From: Suillus spraguei
Taxonomy: Eukaryota > Basidiomycota > Agaricomycetes > Boletales > Suillaceae
DNA length: 64,000 bases
Direction: 5' to 3'
Assembly: GCA_016800925.1 (NCBI GenBank)
Contig: JABCPU010000240.1
Span: 1-64,000, forward strand
The number at the start of each line of letters is the position of its first letter. Positions within the stretch are counted from its first letter, which is position 1. The notes under the pieces were generated by a model, which was not told the DNA's origin, ran no database searches, and saw only the letters and a list, made by a program, of their open reading frames with translations. Below, piece after piece: positions 62,316 to 64,000 of the stretch. The position numbers and the translations under genes are program-made.

Positions 62316-63600
62316 TGGTATGAGTGAATTGACGTATTTGCGTACTTGGTGTGACCTATGTATGCGCTCGCTTCCAGTCACAGCTAAGATAGAAGTTCAA
62401 GGTACATCTTATGTGCAGACTAAAGGAGTTGTGTTGTTTGAAGTTCGAACTTGCAGGTGCTACCAGAAATCCCATCTTTAGATCTACCTCTCAGATCCAA
62501 TTGGGGCATCGACGATCGATGACATCATGAGTAATTAAGCTACTATACCCTTTACGCACGAGTTACGTTCCACCCCTGAATTCTGTTAAGACTGGGCCAT
62601 GATGAAATCGGAGGTGCGAATAACTAGTAAGATTAATATACAAACGAGTTTTGTTTAGTGTTCCTTTGTATAGATAACCGCCACCGTGTGTAATCTTAGT
62701 CCTTATTCTTATCACTAATCAGATTCAACGCATCATACCAGATATTGCAAGAGCCAGATGGTTTACAAACAAGAAAATAATACAGCCATCGGTTCTTGAA
62801 GCAGTGACAAATGACGTTTGGGTGTATCATTTTATCCAAGTGCCATGATCATTGTCAGCCACTCAGTGAGTCTCTATGTCACGCTCTGTCGATCAATACA
62901 GGGTTATAGCATGCATATATGACTCAGTATGGTCTATATGCTGAGATGGAATCAGGGTGATAAAGGCTCTTGAAAATCCCATGCCGCCAACACCATATTT
63001 CATTATAGTACAGTACACACCGTGCATGATCTCGTCTTGAAGCTGATCGTACCAGATATCAAGAGCTGAGAACTAGATCACTAGCATTTCACAAAATACA
63101 GTATTCTGGTTATCAGTTCTTGAAGTGGTAGAAAAGAGTGCGAAACAAATCTGGCATTGGGAAAGTCGGGGTGCAATATTCTCTCCTAACGTTGTTGTCA
63201 TCATCAGCCACGCAGCAGGTCTTTATACCATGCGCTCTGTCAATAAATGCAGGGTGCTAAAAACGCTAAACACAAAGAATTATCGCTGGAAACACAAAAC
63301 AGGAGAGACATACTGTTATTTGCTTCAATTATATGCCTCCAACAGTGGCTGTGCGAATATGGATAGATCACCCACAAAGCGCATGAGTCCAAATGGCTTG
63401 TGGATGCGAAGGGTCTGTATGGTCCAATGAGTTTTATGCATAAGAAGATCGAAAATCTCACAAATCTGTAAGGACACAAAGCATCAAGGAATGCAAACTG
63501 ATCACCACAGATTCTAGAACTTAGATAGAACAGAAGGCACACGTTAATTGTACCGCATATCATGAACAAAAGCCTCACTCATTTTGAACGAGACATTAGT
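62316..63600. repeat. Degenerate copies of array modules beyond the palindrome
   Basis: In order and in the right arm's orientation: 62316-62460 resembles 48833-48985; 62545-62640 resembles 55720-55820; 62800-62900 resembles 55840-55920; and 62980-63600 resembles 45800-46530. Identity is clearly lower than between the arms. These are older duplicates, so the locus was repetitive before the palindrome formed. No gene is intact. Confidence 0.6.
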
Positions 63601-63748
63601 GGTTCTCAAAGTTAACTTCGTATAGAAATTTCAAACGTTGAGCATTTTGGAATTTGCCGGTTAATTGAGGCTCCGACGCTGACACATCAACCCTAACCTT
63701 ATACTCAGACCGTCATCATCTACTGCGACACCATCTTTCAATATCATT

Positions 63749-64000
63749 ATGCCTCGGGAATCCGATCGTTCAAGGCTCCTTCGCAGCCTCAAACAAACTA
63801 GTCATGACCTTACTATCGCGCGATACATGGAGTTAGTTGAGTTTATGGTAGATGAACTACTAGTAGATGAGGAGGAGGACTCATCAGAGATCAGCGACAC
63901 TGCCAGTGGTCATGGTCTGATATCAGCATACAGACAGCACCACCAGCATGGCCTGAATCCCCTACCTCATCGGTCACATCTGCCTCGTCAATCAATTCGC
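63749..64000 (+). CDS. Start of an unidentified ORF, cut by the window end (84 codons)
   Basis: An open frame begins MPRESDRSRLLRSLKQ and continues through a helical, acidic stretch (ELVEFMVDELLVDEEEDSSE) and a His/Gln/Pro-rich part to the last base. The N-terminal style (basic start, Leu-rich helix, acidic run) is like that of fungal PIF/Harbinger-type transposase genes, but no catalytic part is in view. Sequence beyond 64000 would settle it. Confidence 0.4.
   Translation, partial: MPRESDRSRLLRSLKQTSHDLTIARYMELVEFMVDELLVDEEEDSSEISDTASGHGLISAYRQHHQHGLNPLPHRSHLPRQSIR

Overview
The window is a transposon-rich accessory region of a fungal genome, most likely an Agaricomycete (mushroom-forming basidiomycete). 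The evidence is: short GT-AG introns of about 50-65 bp; a Tad/I-type LINE with RNase H; a gypsy LTR element with an apparent self-priming site; a polyporopepsin-like A1 aspartic protease; P450 fragments; and several copies of a multi-pass membrane protein family that I know only as an expanded, uncharacterised family of Agaricomycetes. No prokaryotic signal is present.

The dominant structure is a giant imperfect palindrome. The left arm runs 4999-28345. The right arm runs 45769-61643 in inverted orientation. The arms are nearly identical over most of their shared length. Both carry, from outside in: an A1 protease, a membrane-protein gene, a 107-bp tandem repeat, a decayed membrane-protein copy, a P450 relic, a small spliced HMG-like gene, a repeat module, a 165-aa single-helix gene, a 61-bp hairpin, and a six-cysteine secreted peptide gene. 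The left arm then has a full-length LINE (18359-24958); the right arm keeps the empty target site (48175-48184), so that insertion came after the duplication. The arms also differ at a P450 fragment found only on the left and at a strongly diverged patch inside the membrane gene's last exon.

The spacer (28346-45768) continues a direct tandem array with a period of about 9 kb: membrane gene 2 (28919-30459), decayed copy, repeat module, single-helix relic, P450 (35455-36270), repeat module, membrane gene 3 (37926-39444). It ends in a second full-length LINE (39448-45768). That LINE's poly-A abuts the right arm exactly, its two sides come from different genomic contexts, and it has no target duplication, which points to a LINE-linked rearrangement. 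Two non-autonomous DNA elements with terminal inverted repeats (273 bp and 854 bp) sit in the spacer; the 273-bp element also sits in two LINE copies.

The left edge (1-4998) is a nest: a gypsy element on the minus strand lies inside, or against, a third LINE copy, and the first 248 bp fold back on themselves. The right edge (61644-64000) holds more degenerate copies of the array modules and the start of an unidentified ORF.

Most genes are broken. A recurring lesion is CGA to TGA at a CpG, seen in four independent places, which suggests cytosine-methylation decay. The best-preserved genes are the right-arm membrane gene (557 aa, three exons, fully open), membrane gene 3 (467 aa from an internal Met), both copies of the secreted peptide gene, and the 165-aa single-helix gene. 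I see no tRNA, rRNA or CRISPR array.
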